A DNA stretch of 61,668 bases from Deltaproteobacteria bacterium (GTDB lineage Bacteria; Myxococcota_A; Polyangia; DRWM01; JAAZOP01), in the NCBI GenBank assembly GCA_016218815.1, contig JACRCX010000070.1, forward strand, positions 1 to 61,668, given 5' to 3'. The notes beneath the pieces are model-generated. The model saw only the letters and a list, made by a program, of their open reading frames with translations, was not told the origin of the DNA and made no database searches. Position numbers and translations under genes: made by a program. How positions within the stretch are numbered: position 1 is the first letter of the stretch; each line of letters begins with the position of its first letter. This document shows, piece by piece, positions 41,599-49,903 of this stretch.

Positions 41599-41796
41599 CT
41601 AACCGCCGGTCATCCGCACGATTTCATCGATCTCCTCGTCCGTGAGGTCGCGGGGCGGCGTCGCGAGCTTCTCCGGATGCTTCGCTTCCCGCGCACGGAT
41701 CCACTCGAAGAACCGCTCGGCATCAGGGCCGTGCTCCTGCCAGAGCCGGCGGCGGATCGCGCGGATCTGCTCGACCAGGTCGAGTTCATCCGTCAT
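41599..41796 (-). CDS. Small acidic protein paired with the PIN-domain gene
   Basis: The 65-residue protein (VEQIRAIRRRLWQEHGPDAERFFEWIRAREAKHPEKLATPP) is helical and acidic at its C-terminus (DLTDEEIDEIVRMTGG). Its start overlaps the 3' end of the PIN gene by 11 bp. The size and placement fit an antitoxin or co-factor, but no DNA-binding motif is visible. Here the toxin-like gene comes first, the reverse of most VapBC operons. Confidence 0.65.
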   Translation of the reverse strand: MTDELDLVEQIRAIRRRLWQEHGPDAERFFEWIRAREAKHPEKLATPPRDLTDEEIDEIVRMTGG

Positions 41797-42268
41797 CGAA
41801 ATCCTCCTCGAGCAACGCCTCGGGGGTGTAAACGACAGGCGTGCTCAGCCCGAGTCGCCGGTTCAAGGCCGCCAGACGCTCGGTCTTCCCCGGGTTTGCC
41901 AGGTGGCGGATGTTCCACGTCAGCACGATCTCCATGCCGTGAACCGAGGCGCACGCGTAGTGCGCCGCATCGCCTCGGGCATCGTCCGGCATCACCCGCG
42001 CGCGGATGTACGCCTCCGTCGCGCGCCTGACCTCGGGTGTCACCGGAAGCCGGAGCAGAGCGTCGACGGCCGCCAGAGCCTCGTCTCGTCCAGGCCAGGC
42101 ATCCGCGGTCAACTCGGCCAGCACGAGTTCCGAGACGAACAGCCGGTACTTCGCACCGTGCCCACGCCAGAACTTCTGGGTCAACTCGCGCCGGAACACC
42201 GACGCCGGATCCTGACGCGTCGTGGTCAGGAAGCTCGGTACGTTCGTGTCCAGGTACACGTTTCTCAC
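41786..42268 (-). CDS. PIN-domain protein, probable ribonuclease toxin
   Basis: The 160-residue PIN-fold protein has acidic residues at the expected positions: Asp in VYLDTNVPS, Glu in SELVLAELT and Asp in ARGDAAHYACA. The strand IVLTWNIRHLAN ends the core. Such proteins are Mg-dependent RNases of the VapC type. It is read from GTG 42268 with no visible ribosome site, and the candidate promoter lies immediately upstream, so the mRNA may be leaderless. It overlaps the small gene downstream. Confidence 0.75.
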   Translation of the reverse strand: MRNVYLDTNVPSFLTTTRQDPASVFRRELTQKFWRGHGAKYRLFVSELVLAELTADAWPGRDEALAAVDALLRLPVTPEVRRATEAYIRARVMPDDARGDAAHYACASVHGMEIVLTWNIRHLANPGKTERLAALNRRLGLSTPVVYTPEALLEEDFDDG

Positions 42269-42274
42269 GGCTGC

Positions 42275-42303
42275 AGCTTAAGGTGTCCGGATCGCACGGT
42301 CAA
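42275..42303 (-). promoter_or_regulatory. Putative promoter of the PIN-domain operon
   Basis: On the minus strand TTGACC (42303-42298), a 17-bp spacer and TAAGCT (42280-42275), placing the transcription start close to the GTG at 42268. Confidence 0.35.
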
Positions 42304-42479
42304 ACCGGAGCAACGTCGCGCGGCAACTCGCACGGCGGCTCGCGTCGCCGGCAACGACATCGGCCTCGGGAGAGGAAGCGGACCGGACGGGGCCACGAGC
42401 GGACCGTAGTCGCACCTGGTGCCGCGGTTTGCCCATCGGCCGTGTTCCTGATAGGCAACGGACGAAGGGGAGTTCATCG

Positions 42480-43184
42480 GTGCGAACGGTTTCGGCGGGC
42501 GTGGAGCGCGTGCTGGAGAAGGCGGCGGAGGATGCCGCGTTCCGCGTGGCGTTGACCGCGGCCCAGGGCGCGGCGCGAGTCGACGTCGCCAAGGCCGCAT
42601 CGATCGACCTCACCGCGACCGAGGCGGCGGTCCTCGGTGCCGTTCCCGCCGAGGACCTCCGACGCATGGTCCAAGAGGCGATCACCACGCGCGAGCGGCG
42701 CCGTGCCCTGCTCCGCATGGCGTTGGGCACCACCGCGGTCGGCTTGGGCGGAATCTGCGCCGCCTTTTTCGTCTGTCCACGCCACTACATTGTGTCGGCG
42801 GGCGACCGCGCCGACATGCCCGTCCAGCCTTCACCCCGTTTGACCGGCTGGCTGCTGACCGACGATCTGGTTGGGCCGAGGTCATGGGAGGAGATCCTCG
42901 ACGCCCTGCGTTCCGGCTTCGCCAATTCGGGCGTTTCCGCCTGGACCGTCCGGGCGGGCGCGGAAGCCCCGACGAATTCGGTGGGATTCCGGGTTGGCCT
43001 GTCCGCCGAAGGGACGGTTGCGGAATTGCGCTGGAGTGACCTGGTCGGCGCCGCGTGGCAGGACGTCGTCCGCCGTTGCGCGAAGGCGCTCACGGACGAT
43101 TGCAGGTTTCCGCCCGCCTCCGGCCCCTCGGAGTTCACCGTTTGGCTCGTCGTCGAGGACCGAAGCGGGCCATCGCGCCATTGA
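42480..43184 (+). CDS. Membrane protein: helical RiPP-leader-like N-terminus, AgmX/TonB-like C-terminus
   Basis: The 234-residue protein has three parts. Residues 1-70 (VERVLEKAAEDAAFRVALTAAQGA, ATEAAVLGAVPAEDLRRMVQEAI) resemble helical leader domains of the Os/Franean1_4349 RiPP-precursor type. A single transmembrane helix follows (ALGTTAVGLGGICAAFFVC). The exported C-terminal domain shows the VxLSAEGTVAELRW...RCAKAL...CRFPPASGPSEFTVWLVVE pattern of AgmX/PglI or TonB-like C-termini. The combination is unfamiliar; both end assignments are by eye. The GTG 42480 start follows GAAGGGGAG. TTGCCC at 42429 and ATAGGC at 42451 may form its promoter. Confidence 0.6.
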   Translation: MRTVSAGVERVLEKAAEDAAFRVALTAAQGAARVDVAKAASIDLTATEAAVLGAVPAEDLRRMVQEAITTRERRRALLRMALGTTAVGLGGICAAFFVCPRHYIVSAGDRADMPVQPSPRLTGWLLTDDLVGPRSWEEILDALRSGFANSGVSAWTVRAGAEAPTNSVGFRVGLSAEGTVAELRWSDLVGAAWQDVVRRCAKALTDDCRFPPASGPSEFTVWLVVEDRSGPSRH

Positions 43185-43209
43185 ACGAGAGCCTCTACCA
43201 GCCCCCTCT

Positions 43210-43497
43210 CTACGCGCAGGTGCCGATCGCGGTCCCGAGCGTCGAGCAGATCAACCCCGACTCGCAGTCGCCGTTGTCGTGGCACAGGCTGCCGGCCGAA
43301 CCGTCGCTGCAATGGCCGATCAGCGGCGGGGAGTTGCGCTGGATGCAGTGCCACCCCGCCGGACAGTCGCCGTCCTCCGGACAGGGCGGCAACGTGTAGC
43401 ACCAGCGATCCTCGACCACCGTGCCGTCGACCTCCAGGTACGACAGGCACATCGCTCCCGGCACCCCCGGACCAGGAACTCGACCCGATTCTCCCAC
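43210..43497 (-). CDS. Cys-rich secreted-protein fragment
   Basis: The 95-residue frame holds a Dickkopf-like Cys-rich module, CPEDGDCPAGWHCIQRNS then GHCSDGSAGSLCHDNGDCESGLICSTLGTAIGTCA, typical of Myxococcota lipoproteins. It lacks a signal peptide, and its presumed start at 43497 lies beside a repeat-like CCAATATCCAACAAC tract. It is probably the 3' remnant of a longer lipoprotein gene that lost its 5' end when the neighbouring sequence was rearranged. Confidence 0.4.
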   Translation of the reverse strand: MGESGRVPGPGVPGAMCLSYLEVDGTVVEDRWCYTLPPCPEDGDCPAGWHCIQRNSPPLIGHCSDGSAGSLCHDNGDCESGLICSTLGTAIGTCA

Positions 43498-43561
43498 CAG
43501 GAACCAATATCCAACAACGTCGCGTTCCTGCTACCGTCCCCGTCACAGGACGCGCGCCACC

Positions 43562-44983
43562 ATGCGAAACGCACCCCTCCTCCTCGCCTTCCTCTCCGCC
43601 TCCTCCCTCGCGTGCTGGTCCTCCTACCGCGAGTACTCCGATCGGGAGCCTCCGCCCGCGCCGTGGGAGTGCCCGCCGCCGTCAACGCCGGCCGAGCTGG
43701 CCGCGATCGTCGACGGGTCGCTCCACCTTGTCGCGCTCGACGGGAGCGCGCACGAGGAAGTCCGCGTCGACCGGCCGCTCGCGGGCTACGGCGGACAAGC
43801 CGTCACCGCCGCCGGACCGTGGGTCGCCGCACTCTTCTGGACGGCGGCGACCTCGCCCGGCGAAGCGGCCGTCGACCTCGTCGTCGCCTGCCGGACCGGC
43901 GGCATCGCGTGGCGGACCCACGAAACGCTCCCGTACGAAGCCTGGGGCAACGAGGCGAGCGTGCGAGGCAACACCGACGGCCGCTTCGTCTTCAGCTTCC
44001 GCTTCGGAGAAGGTTCGCTCGTCGTCGCCGCGTCGCCCGACGGAGTCACCACCGTTCGCGAGCCCTACCTCGTCCGCGGCCGCCCGGCCCGGGCAGGCGG
44101 GACGCTCGTCTGGCGCGCCGACGCGTCGTCGACCGAGGAGTACGAGTGGTTCGACTCCGTCGCCGGCACCTTCCGGCCGACTGGCTACGCCGACGGCGGC
44201 GCCGGCAGCCGGCTCGCCCTGGCCGAGACTCTCGCCTATGGCCTTCGTGGCGGACGCGAGCTGCGGGTCGAGATCTTCGACGACGCCTGGACGATCCCCG
44301 TCACCTGGCCTCCCGGCGACGTCGAGTACCTTCCGCTCGAACGTGGTGACGGCGAGCGCTGGGCCCTGATCGAGGAGCGCGACTGGACCACGGGCACCGT
44401 GTCGGCCTACTCGACGGTCGACGTCGTCGGACGTACGGCCCGTCGCTTCACGTTCCGCCCGCCCGCCGGCCTCGAGGCCTGGTCCGATCCCCGGGACTCG
44501 ACGCCGGGCATGTGGATCGCGCAGGACGGCTCGGTCTTCGAGGTGTTTCGCGATCGCCGCCAGGCGTCGCTCATGCGCACCCGCGACGGGACGACCTGGG
44601 AGCGCGTGGGGCGCCCGATCACCGACGTCGACATCTGGTACGCGGCCGAGGGCGCGGGCGCTTTCTTGTTTCTCGGGTCGGTGTCCGGGTCCGGGGGTGT
44701 GACGTGGGACCCCGGAGCGGACGCGGACGCACTGGCCGGCGGCAGCGTGCAGCTCACGGCTCCGGCCCGCACCACGGTGCTCCCGGCCACGGCGACGCAC
44801 TTGCGCCTCGCGCACGATGGCCGCGCGGCGTCCGGGTGGGTGGACCGCCGCCTCGAGCGCTTCGACGCCGCCACGGGCGAGACCACGGAAACCGGCGTCA
44901 CGTACGCCGACGACGTCGCAGCGGGACGTATCGACACCACGTTCGCCGGCGGCGAAGATCGCCGGACTCCGGCGTGGTGGTAG
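43562..44983 (+). CDS. Lipoprotein, beta-rich, function unknown
   Basis: The 473-residue lipoprotein has lipobox SASSLAC (Cys near 18). The rest is beta-strand-rich (AELAAIVDGSLHLVALDGSAHEEVRVDRPLAG, GGIAWRTHETLPYEAWGNE, SLVVAASPDGVTTVREPYLVRGRPARAGGTLVWRAD), suggesting a WD40- or kelch-like propeller. A TGCTACCGT extended -10-like element lies about 25 bp upstream. No domain was recognised. It resembles the protein at 33948 in general build. Confidence 0.65.
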   Translation: MRNAPLLLAFLSASSLACWSSYREYSDREPPPAPWECPPPSTPAELAAIVDGSLHLVALDGSAHEEVRVDRPLAGYGGQAVTAAGPWVAALFWTAATSPGEAAVDLVVACRTGGIAWRTHETLPYEAWGNEASVRGNTDGRFVFSFRFGEGSLVVAASPDGVTTVREPYLVRGRPARAGGTLVWRADASSTEEYEWFDSVAGTFRPTGYADGGAGSRLALAETLAYGLRGGRELRVEIFDDAWTIPVTWPPGDVEYLPLERGDGERWALIEERDWTTGTVSAYSTVDVVGRTARRFTFRPPAGLEAWSDPRDSTPGMWIAQDGSVFEVFRDRRQASLMRTRDGTTWERVGRPITDVDIWYAAEGAGAFLFLGSVSGSGGVTWDPGADADALAGGSVQLTAPARTTVLPATATHLRLAHDGRAASGWVDRRLERFDAATGETTETGVTYADDVAAGRIDTTFAGGEDRRTPAWW

Positions 44984-45064
44984 CCGGCGGGTACCGGGCC
45001 GTGGTTTGACGGCCCCGTATCGATCGGCAAGGGTTGTGTCGGATTGCGGGGGAAGAGGGGATCC

Positions 45065-47053
45065 ATGATTGAAGGAATATCGCACGGGACGCCGATCTTG
45101 AAGCGGCGCACGACGCGCATCGTCCTCGCCGTCGCCGCCCTCGCCCTCGCCACCGGCGCCTGTCGCAAGGGCGGGAAGACCGGCGCGGACGGGAACTCCG
45201 GCCCGAGCGCCGTCGAGCCGCCCGTCGTCCTCGCCGACCCCGTCGCTCGCGCCTACCCGGACGACTTCCTCCAGGTCGTCGCGGACGCGGCGTCGGGGAA
45301 AACGCCGGCCACCCCCGAGGATCGCGCGGGGAAGATGGTCGTGACCCTGTCCGCGTGGAGCGAGGGCCGCGAGGCCCCGTACCAGGTCACGCTGGACACC
45401 TCGCAGCAGGTGCTCAGCCTGTCGCTGCCCGAGGACGTCTCCTACGGCGACCAGGAGGGTCCCGTCGCCGTGCCGCTCGAACCCACGCTGGCCGCGGCCG
45501 GTACGTCGGAAAACTTCCGATCCGCCTCCGCCCTCGCGTTCAAGGCCAAGCAGTTCGACGACGGCCTCTACGCCGCCGTCGAGCTGGCCGTCGACCAGGG
45601 CGCCGGCACCTTCGTCTCGCGACGGCAGTTCCTCGCCGACCTCGCCAAGGCGTTGCAGGCCTCGGCCTCCGGCGCCGGGCAGACCGCCGCGCTCGCCCTC
45701 CTGCGCGCCGCGACCGAGCTGGGCGGACACGCCGTCGACGTCCCGCCCGCCGCGACGGAAGCCGCGCAGACGCTGAGGTTGCAGTTCCTCGCCTCCGAAA
45801 TCCAATCCAAGCCCTTGGGCTTCTACACCTGGAGCCGCGAGCTGTCGGCGATCTTCCAGCGCGACCGCCTGCTCCAGAGCACGCTCGAGCCCGCCGAGGC
45901 GTCGGCGCTGGCGCAGGCGCTGGGGCAGAACGCCGATCTGCTCGCGCGCTACCAGGCCGAGCTGGACCTCCCGAGCAAGCTGACCAACGCCCTGGCACGC
46001 GGCGACCTGGCCGCCGCCGCGGCCGGCGGGCCGGCCGGCGAGGGCCTCGCGCTCTTCCCTCCGTCGCGCGCCTACGAAACGGACCTCATCAAGGCCCTCT
46101 ATGGCGACGCGCCCATCCCCGACGGGTTCGACCTGGCCGACGAGATGGTGCGCCGCATCCAGTCGGGACAGCTCAGCCTCGAGCCCCGCGCGGATTCCGG
46201 CTGGTTTGACTACCAGACCTGGGCCCTGGAGCCCCTGGTCGTCCCGGAGCGCATGTCCGAGGCCGCGCACCTCCAGCTCGCCGACTCGTACAAGAAGGAG
46301 CTGGTCAAGCTGTTCAAGGCCCTGCTCGCCCTGACGCGCGAGACCCACATCAAGCAGCTCGAAATCCCCTCCGCCGGCGCCGCGGCGCCGCCGCCCGGCA
46401 TCGTGCTCCACCTCTCGCCACGCCTGTCGCAGGAGCCGCTGGCGACGTTCTACCTGCGCCGCGCGCTGGCTTACCGCTTCGTGCGGGGCGTGCTCCTGGG
46501 CGCGTTCGGCGCCGAGGGCCTGGCCGCGATGGGCAGGATGACCGCCTCCGGGCCCGTCAACCTCGCGCTCGACAAGGAGCTGGCGCTGCTCGAATCGCTC
46601 TTCTACGGCGCCTACGCGAACACGATGCTGGAACTCGGCGCCGCGCCCGAGGAGCAGCAGGACCTGGGCTGGGGCCTGCCCAAGAGTTTGGCCGTCTACC
46701 GCGCCTGGGATCCTGCCGCGGACCCCGACGTGGGTCGCGACGTGCGCATGATGGTCCCGGTCTTCTACGACGTCGAGCGCCGGAAGACCAAAGTCTGGGT
46801 CGTGCTCGGCGTCACCACGCGGCCGCTGCAGGCCTACTTCGCGAAAGCGCCCGTCCTGGAGTCGGTTACGGACGACCAGGGCGCCGCAGTCGACCCTTCG
46901 TTGGTGACCATGAACTACGAGTCCACCGAGTTCACCGTCGCCTACCCCGTGATGGCCGAACTGTACGTGGACCGCATCCTCAACCGCGACGAGTTCCGCG
47001 CCCTGTGCGACCAGTACAAGACCGCCGAGGAGATCCTCGCGCACCTCGAGTGA
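45065..47053 (+). CDS. Large lipoprotein, function unknown
   Basis: The 662-residue lipoprotein has lipobox LALATGAC and a mixed helical body (residues about 150-560). The C-terminal part, DVGRDVRMMVPVFYDVERRKTKVWVVLGVTTRPLQAYFAKAPVLE, predicts beta structure. I recognise no family. GGGGAAGAGGGGATCC precedes ATG 45065, and TTGACG (45007) may be a -35 element. The gene is well formed and full length. Confidence 0.75.
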   Translation: MIEGISHGTPILKRRTTRIVLAVAALALATGACRKGGKTGADGNSGPSAVEPPVVLADPVARAYPDDFLQVVADAASGKTPATPEDRAGKMVVTLSAWSEGREAPYQVTLDTSQQVLSLSLPEDVSYGDQEGPVAVPLEPTLAAAGTSENFRSASALAFKAKQFDDGLYAAVELAVDQGAGTFVSRRQFLADLAKALQASASGAGQTAALALLRAATELGGHAVDVPPAATEAAQTLRLQFLASEIQSKPLGFYTWSRELSAIFQRDRLLQSTLEPAEASALAQALGQNADLLARYQAELDLPSKLTNALARGDLAAAAAGGPAGEGLALFPPSRAYETDLIKALYGDAPIPDGFDLADEMVRRIQSGQLSLEPRADSGWFDYQTWALEPLVVPERMSEAAHLQLADSYKKELVKLFKALLALTRETHIKQLEIPSAGAAAPPPGIVLHLSPRLSQEPLATFYLRRALAYRFVRGVLLGAFGAEGLAAMGRMTASGPVNLALDKELALLESLFYGAYANTMLELGAAPEEQQDLGWGLPKSLAVYRAWDPAADPDVGRDVRMMVPVFYDVERRKTKVWVVLGVTTRPLQAYFAKAPVLESVTDDQGAAVDPSLVTMNYESTEFTVAYPVMAELYVDRILNRDEFRALCDQYKTAEEILAHLE

Positions 47054-47138
47054 CCGGTCCTGCCAGCCCCCGACCGCTCAATCCCCTCTTGTCCGCCCCG
47101 CGACCGCTCGCCCGCTCGCCCCCGCCCGACCGCTCGCC

Positions 47139-47852
47139 CTAGAAGTAGCGATACCCCACCCCCACCGAGATCACCGGCAGGAACAGGTACTTCGTGTAGA
47201 TGCCGTCCAGGTACTCCGCGCTGCGGCGCGTCGCCTCCGCTACCGCGCTCGGATACTCCGGCTTGAACCGCGGCTCGATCGTCGTCTCCGACGCCACCGT
47301 CCCCGCGAAGCCCAGCGCCAGGCGCACCGTCAGGTGGTCGTCGATCATCGACCACATGTAGCCGATCTCCGCGTCGATCATGTGCACCGTCGACGAGACC
47401 CCGTACGACCCGTTGGCGTCCGGCACCCCCTCGGCGATCTTCTGCCCCAGGACCGCCAGGATCAGCTTCCCCGCCCCGACCTCGCCGTCCATCGCCACCA
47501 TGCCGTAGCCCCCGGAGAAGTAGAAACCCCACTCCGCGGACGGCCGCCAGCCGACGTGGACGCGCCAGACCAGCGAGGACGACACCACCGAGGCGATCAG
47601 CGTCGCCGTGTCCTCGCCATAGCCGCCCAGCCCGACGACCGCGGAGTTGATCAGATCCACGTAGCCCGCCGGCAGGGAGCCCAGCGACGTGTCCAGATGG
47701 AAACCGTACGGCGCCTCGACCCACCACCGCCCTCCCGCCTGCAACGGCAGGTCCGTCAGGGCCTCCATCCCGAGTCGCCAGTCGGCGGCGCCGGCCGTCG
47801 CCGGTGCGGCGGCGAGAACGGCGACGACGACCAGGAGCCTGGAAGATTTCAT
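47139..47852 (-). CDS. Outer-membrane beta-barrel candidate
   Basis: The 237-residue protein has a signal peptide (LLVVVAVLAAAPATAGA) and alternating amphipathic strands (SLVWRVHVGWRPSAEWGFYFSGGYGMVAM, STVHMIDAEIGYMWSMIDDHLTVRLALGFAGTVAS). It ends in an aromatic residue (VISVGVGYRYF), the C-terminal signature of BAM-inserted porin-like proteins. Function unknown. It is downstream of the DUF362 gene in the same orientation. Confidence 0.7.
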   Translation of the reverse strand: MKSSRLLVVVAVLAAAPATAGAADWRLGMEALTDLPLQAGGRWWVEAPYGFHLDTSLGSLPAGYVDLINSAVVGLGGYGEDTATLIASVVSSSLVWRVHVGWRPSAEWGFYFSGGYGMVAMDGEVGAGKLILAVLGQKIAEGVPDANGSYGVSSTVHMIDAEIGYMWSMIDDHLTVRLALGFAGTVASETTIEPRFKPEYPSAVAEATRRSAEYLDGIYTKYLFLPVISVGVGYRYF

Positions 47853-47938
47853 ACGCGCCACCCACTCCACCCCGCGCCCGTGCGCCGTCCCTAGAAGTTG
47901 CGGGGCGGTCGGGCGGCGTTCATTCCGGAGGGAACGGG

Positions 47939-48985
47939 TCAGACCAGCGGCTCTTGCGTCCATCCCGACCGGACCAGGTCGATGCGCGCCAGGTCGGCGA
48001 CGCCGAGTCCGTGGCGGGTCTCGGCGAAGCCGATGTGCTTCGTCGAGACCATCGGGCGGTCCTCGCCGAAGTACGCCATCCGCTTGCGCCGCAGCAGCTC
48101 GGCGCCGACGGCGTCGACCGCGACGGGGTCGCGCGACGCCAGGATCCCCTTGTAGGCCCAGACGAAGCGCCGGTCGAAGTGGTGCGGCCCCCGGCCGTAG
48201 AACAGCGGCGTCAGCACCACCAGCAGGTTGAGCCTCGTCTTGTCCCGCACGATCGGCAGCGTCCAGATCGCGCCCAGATCCGCGCAGGAGTCGGGATGGA
48301 AGGCCGACGGCTCCTCGACGAACGGGACGTAGTTCTTGATGCAGCCGCCCATCCCGGCCCAGTGGTGCGAGCGCGCCGGGCGCGCATTGACCAGCGCCGT
48401 GCACGCCGACATCGTCTCGAGCGCCCCGCGATCGTCCAGGAACAGGGACGACTCCGGTACCCCGGCCCCGAGGATCCGCTCCCGCAGCCGCGACTCCACC
48501 GCTGCGGGAGTGGGCAGCGAGTCCCACACGTTCGTCTTGATCCCGACCACGTCGCCCGGCGCGACCAGCGTCCGCCACGCCTCGACCGGGTCGTCCACCT
48601 CGACCACGCCGCACACCGCGTCGTCCACCATCCGACCGACGACCTCAGCGTCGATTCGCCCGGCCTCGTCCACCGCCGCCTCGTCCCGCACCAGCACGAC
48701 GCGCGCACGGGGACCCGCAGGCGGCGCTCCCGCCTCGTCGGCCGCCGGGCCGGCGACGTGCGTTCCCCCGTCCGGGCTCTCCGCACCGGAAGCGCCCGCC
48801 GTGGCTGCTTCCCGGCCGGCCGTACCCGCCGCTCCCTCCGCGGCGGCGCCGTCCGTACCCGCCTTCCCTGCCCGCGCGCGGCGGCAACCGGGCCCGGCCA
48901 GCCCCGCCGCCGTCCCGAGCGCCGTCACCGCCACGCCCCGCACGAACGCGCGTCGCGAGAGCCCCTCATCCCTGCGGTCGCTCAT
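47939..48985 (-). CDS. DUF362-family protein, Tat-exported
   Basis: The 348-residue protein has a twin-arginine signal (LSRRAFVRGVAVTALGTAAGLAG) followed by a low-complexity Ala/Gly/Thr linker. It then has the DUF362 domain (PGDVVGIKTNVWDSLPTPAAVESRLRERILGAGV, WAGMGGCIKNYVPFVEEP, LNLLVVLTPLFYGRGPHHFDRRFVWAYKGILASRDPVAVDAVGAELL). DUF362 proteins are often found with Fe-S redox genes; no Fe-S motif is obvious here. The start ATG 48985 overlaps the stop of the upstream DUF6599-like lipoprotein gene (ATGA). Confidence 0.85.
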   Translation of the reverse strand: MSDRRDEGLSRRAFVRGVAVTALGTAAGLAGPGCRRARAGKAGTDGAAAEGAAGTAGREAATAGASGAESPDGGTHVAGPAADEAGAPPAGPRARVVLVRDEAAVDEAGRIDAEVVGRMVDDAVCGVVEVDDPVEAWRTLVAPGDVVGIKTNVWDSLPTPAAVESRLRERILGAGVPESSLFLDDRGALETMSACTALVNARPARSHHWAGMGGCIKNYVPFVEEPSAFHPDSCADLGAIWTLPIVRDKTRLNLLVVLTPLFYGRGPHHFDRRFVWAYKGILASRDPVAVDAVGAELLRRKRMAYFGEDRPMVSTKHIGFAETRHGLGVADLARIDLVRSGWTQEPLV

Positions 48986-49890
48986 CGCGCAACCTCCAGT
49001 CGCCTCGCCGTCGTCTCCAGCAACGCCGCGGCGCGCTCCCGTGCGGGCGCCCCCCGCACGAGCATCGCGAAAGGACCCGCCGCTCGTGCCCCGCCCCACG
49101 TCCCCTCCCCGTCGCTCGCGAAGCCATCGCCGTCGCCCTGCGGCCACAGCGCCGCCCGCACGCGCGCCACCCCCGCCTCCGCCGCGGCCGCGTCGCGGCA
49201 GCGCGCCACGAGGAGCTGCGTCTTCTCGCCCAGCGGTCCGTAGCGGGCGAGCACCGACTCGGCCCCCGCATCCAGGCCCAGCGGGTTCCCTTCCATCGAT
49301 CGCTCCTGCCACGCCAGCAGCTCGGGGCCGAGCAGATAGCGGATGGAGAGCGGGCGGAGGCTGTCCGGGGGGAGTCGCGCGGGCAGCCCGGGAGCCGGCG
49401 CGTCCGCGCCGCAGCCGGCCGCCATGGCGCGTCCCAGCTCGAGGATCGCGCCGTCGGCGCCGGGCGACTCCCGCTCGGCCCGCACCGTGCCGAAGCAGCG
49501 CCCCTGGCGGAAGCGGAGCATCCCCGCCGCCAGCTCCGCATCCTGGCCGAGGTCGATCGTCGGTCCCTCCAGCTCGAAGGTGTAGATGCCGAAAGCCCCC
49601 GCCGCCGTCGCCATCTGGAACAGGTCGGCGACCAGGTCGGTCTCCCCGGCGCGCACGTAGCGCCGCGTCGCGAGACTCGTCATGCCGTAGGCGAGGTAGA
49701 CCTCGGCGCCACCGTCGAGATAGGAAAAGACGGTCTGCCGGTCGAAGGATCGCGTCGGGCCGTCGGCTATCCAGCCGGCGATTCCGGCCGGCAGCGGGTC
49801 GGGCATGTCGCGTTGTCCCTTCCTCGCACAGCTCGCCGCGCCGGCCCACAGGGCCGCGGCCAGCAGCACCCGGCCTGCGAAGCGCGTCAT
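48982..49890 (-). CDS. DUF6599-like lipoprotein
   Basis: The 302-residue lipoprotein (ALWAGAASC, Cys21) has the family core YLDGGAEVYLAYGMTSLATRRYV and LVADLFQMATAAGAFGIYTFE. Its C-terminal half aligns with a repeated copy of the same fold (RYGPLGEKTQLLVARCRDAAAAEAGVARVRAAL). Members are regularly paired with DUF362 genes in deltaproteobacteria. It begins 13 bp after cstA and overlaps the DUF362 gene, so the three form one operon. Confidence 0.75.
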   Translation of the reverse strand: MTRFAGRVLLAAALWAGAASCARKGQRDMPDPLPAGIAGWIADGPTRSFDRQTVFSYLDGGAEVYLAYGMTSLATRRYVRAGETDLVADLFQMATAAGAFGIYTFELEGPTIDLGQDAELAAGMLRFRQGRCFGTVRAERESPGADGAILELGRAMAAGCGADAPAPGLPARLPPDSLRPLSIRYLLGPELLAWQERSMEGNPLGLDAGAESVLARYGPLGEKTQLLVARCRDAAAAEAGVARVRAALWPQGDGDGFASDGEGTWGGARAAGPFAMLVRGAPARERAAALLETTARRLEVAR

Positions 49891-49903
49891 CCCGCCGAGG
49901 GTA

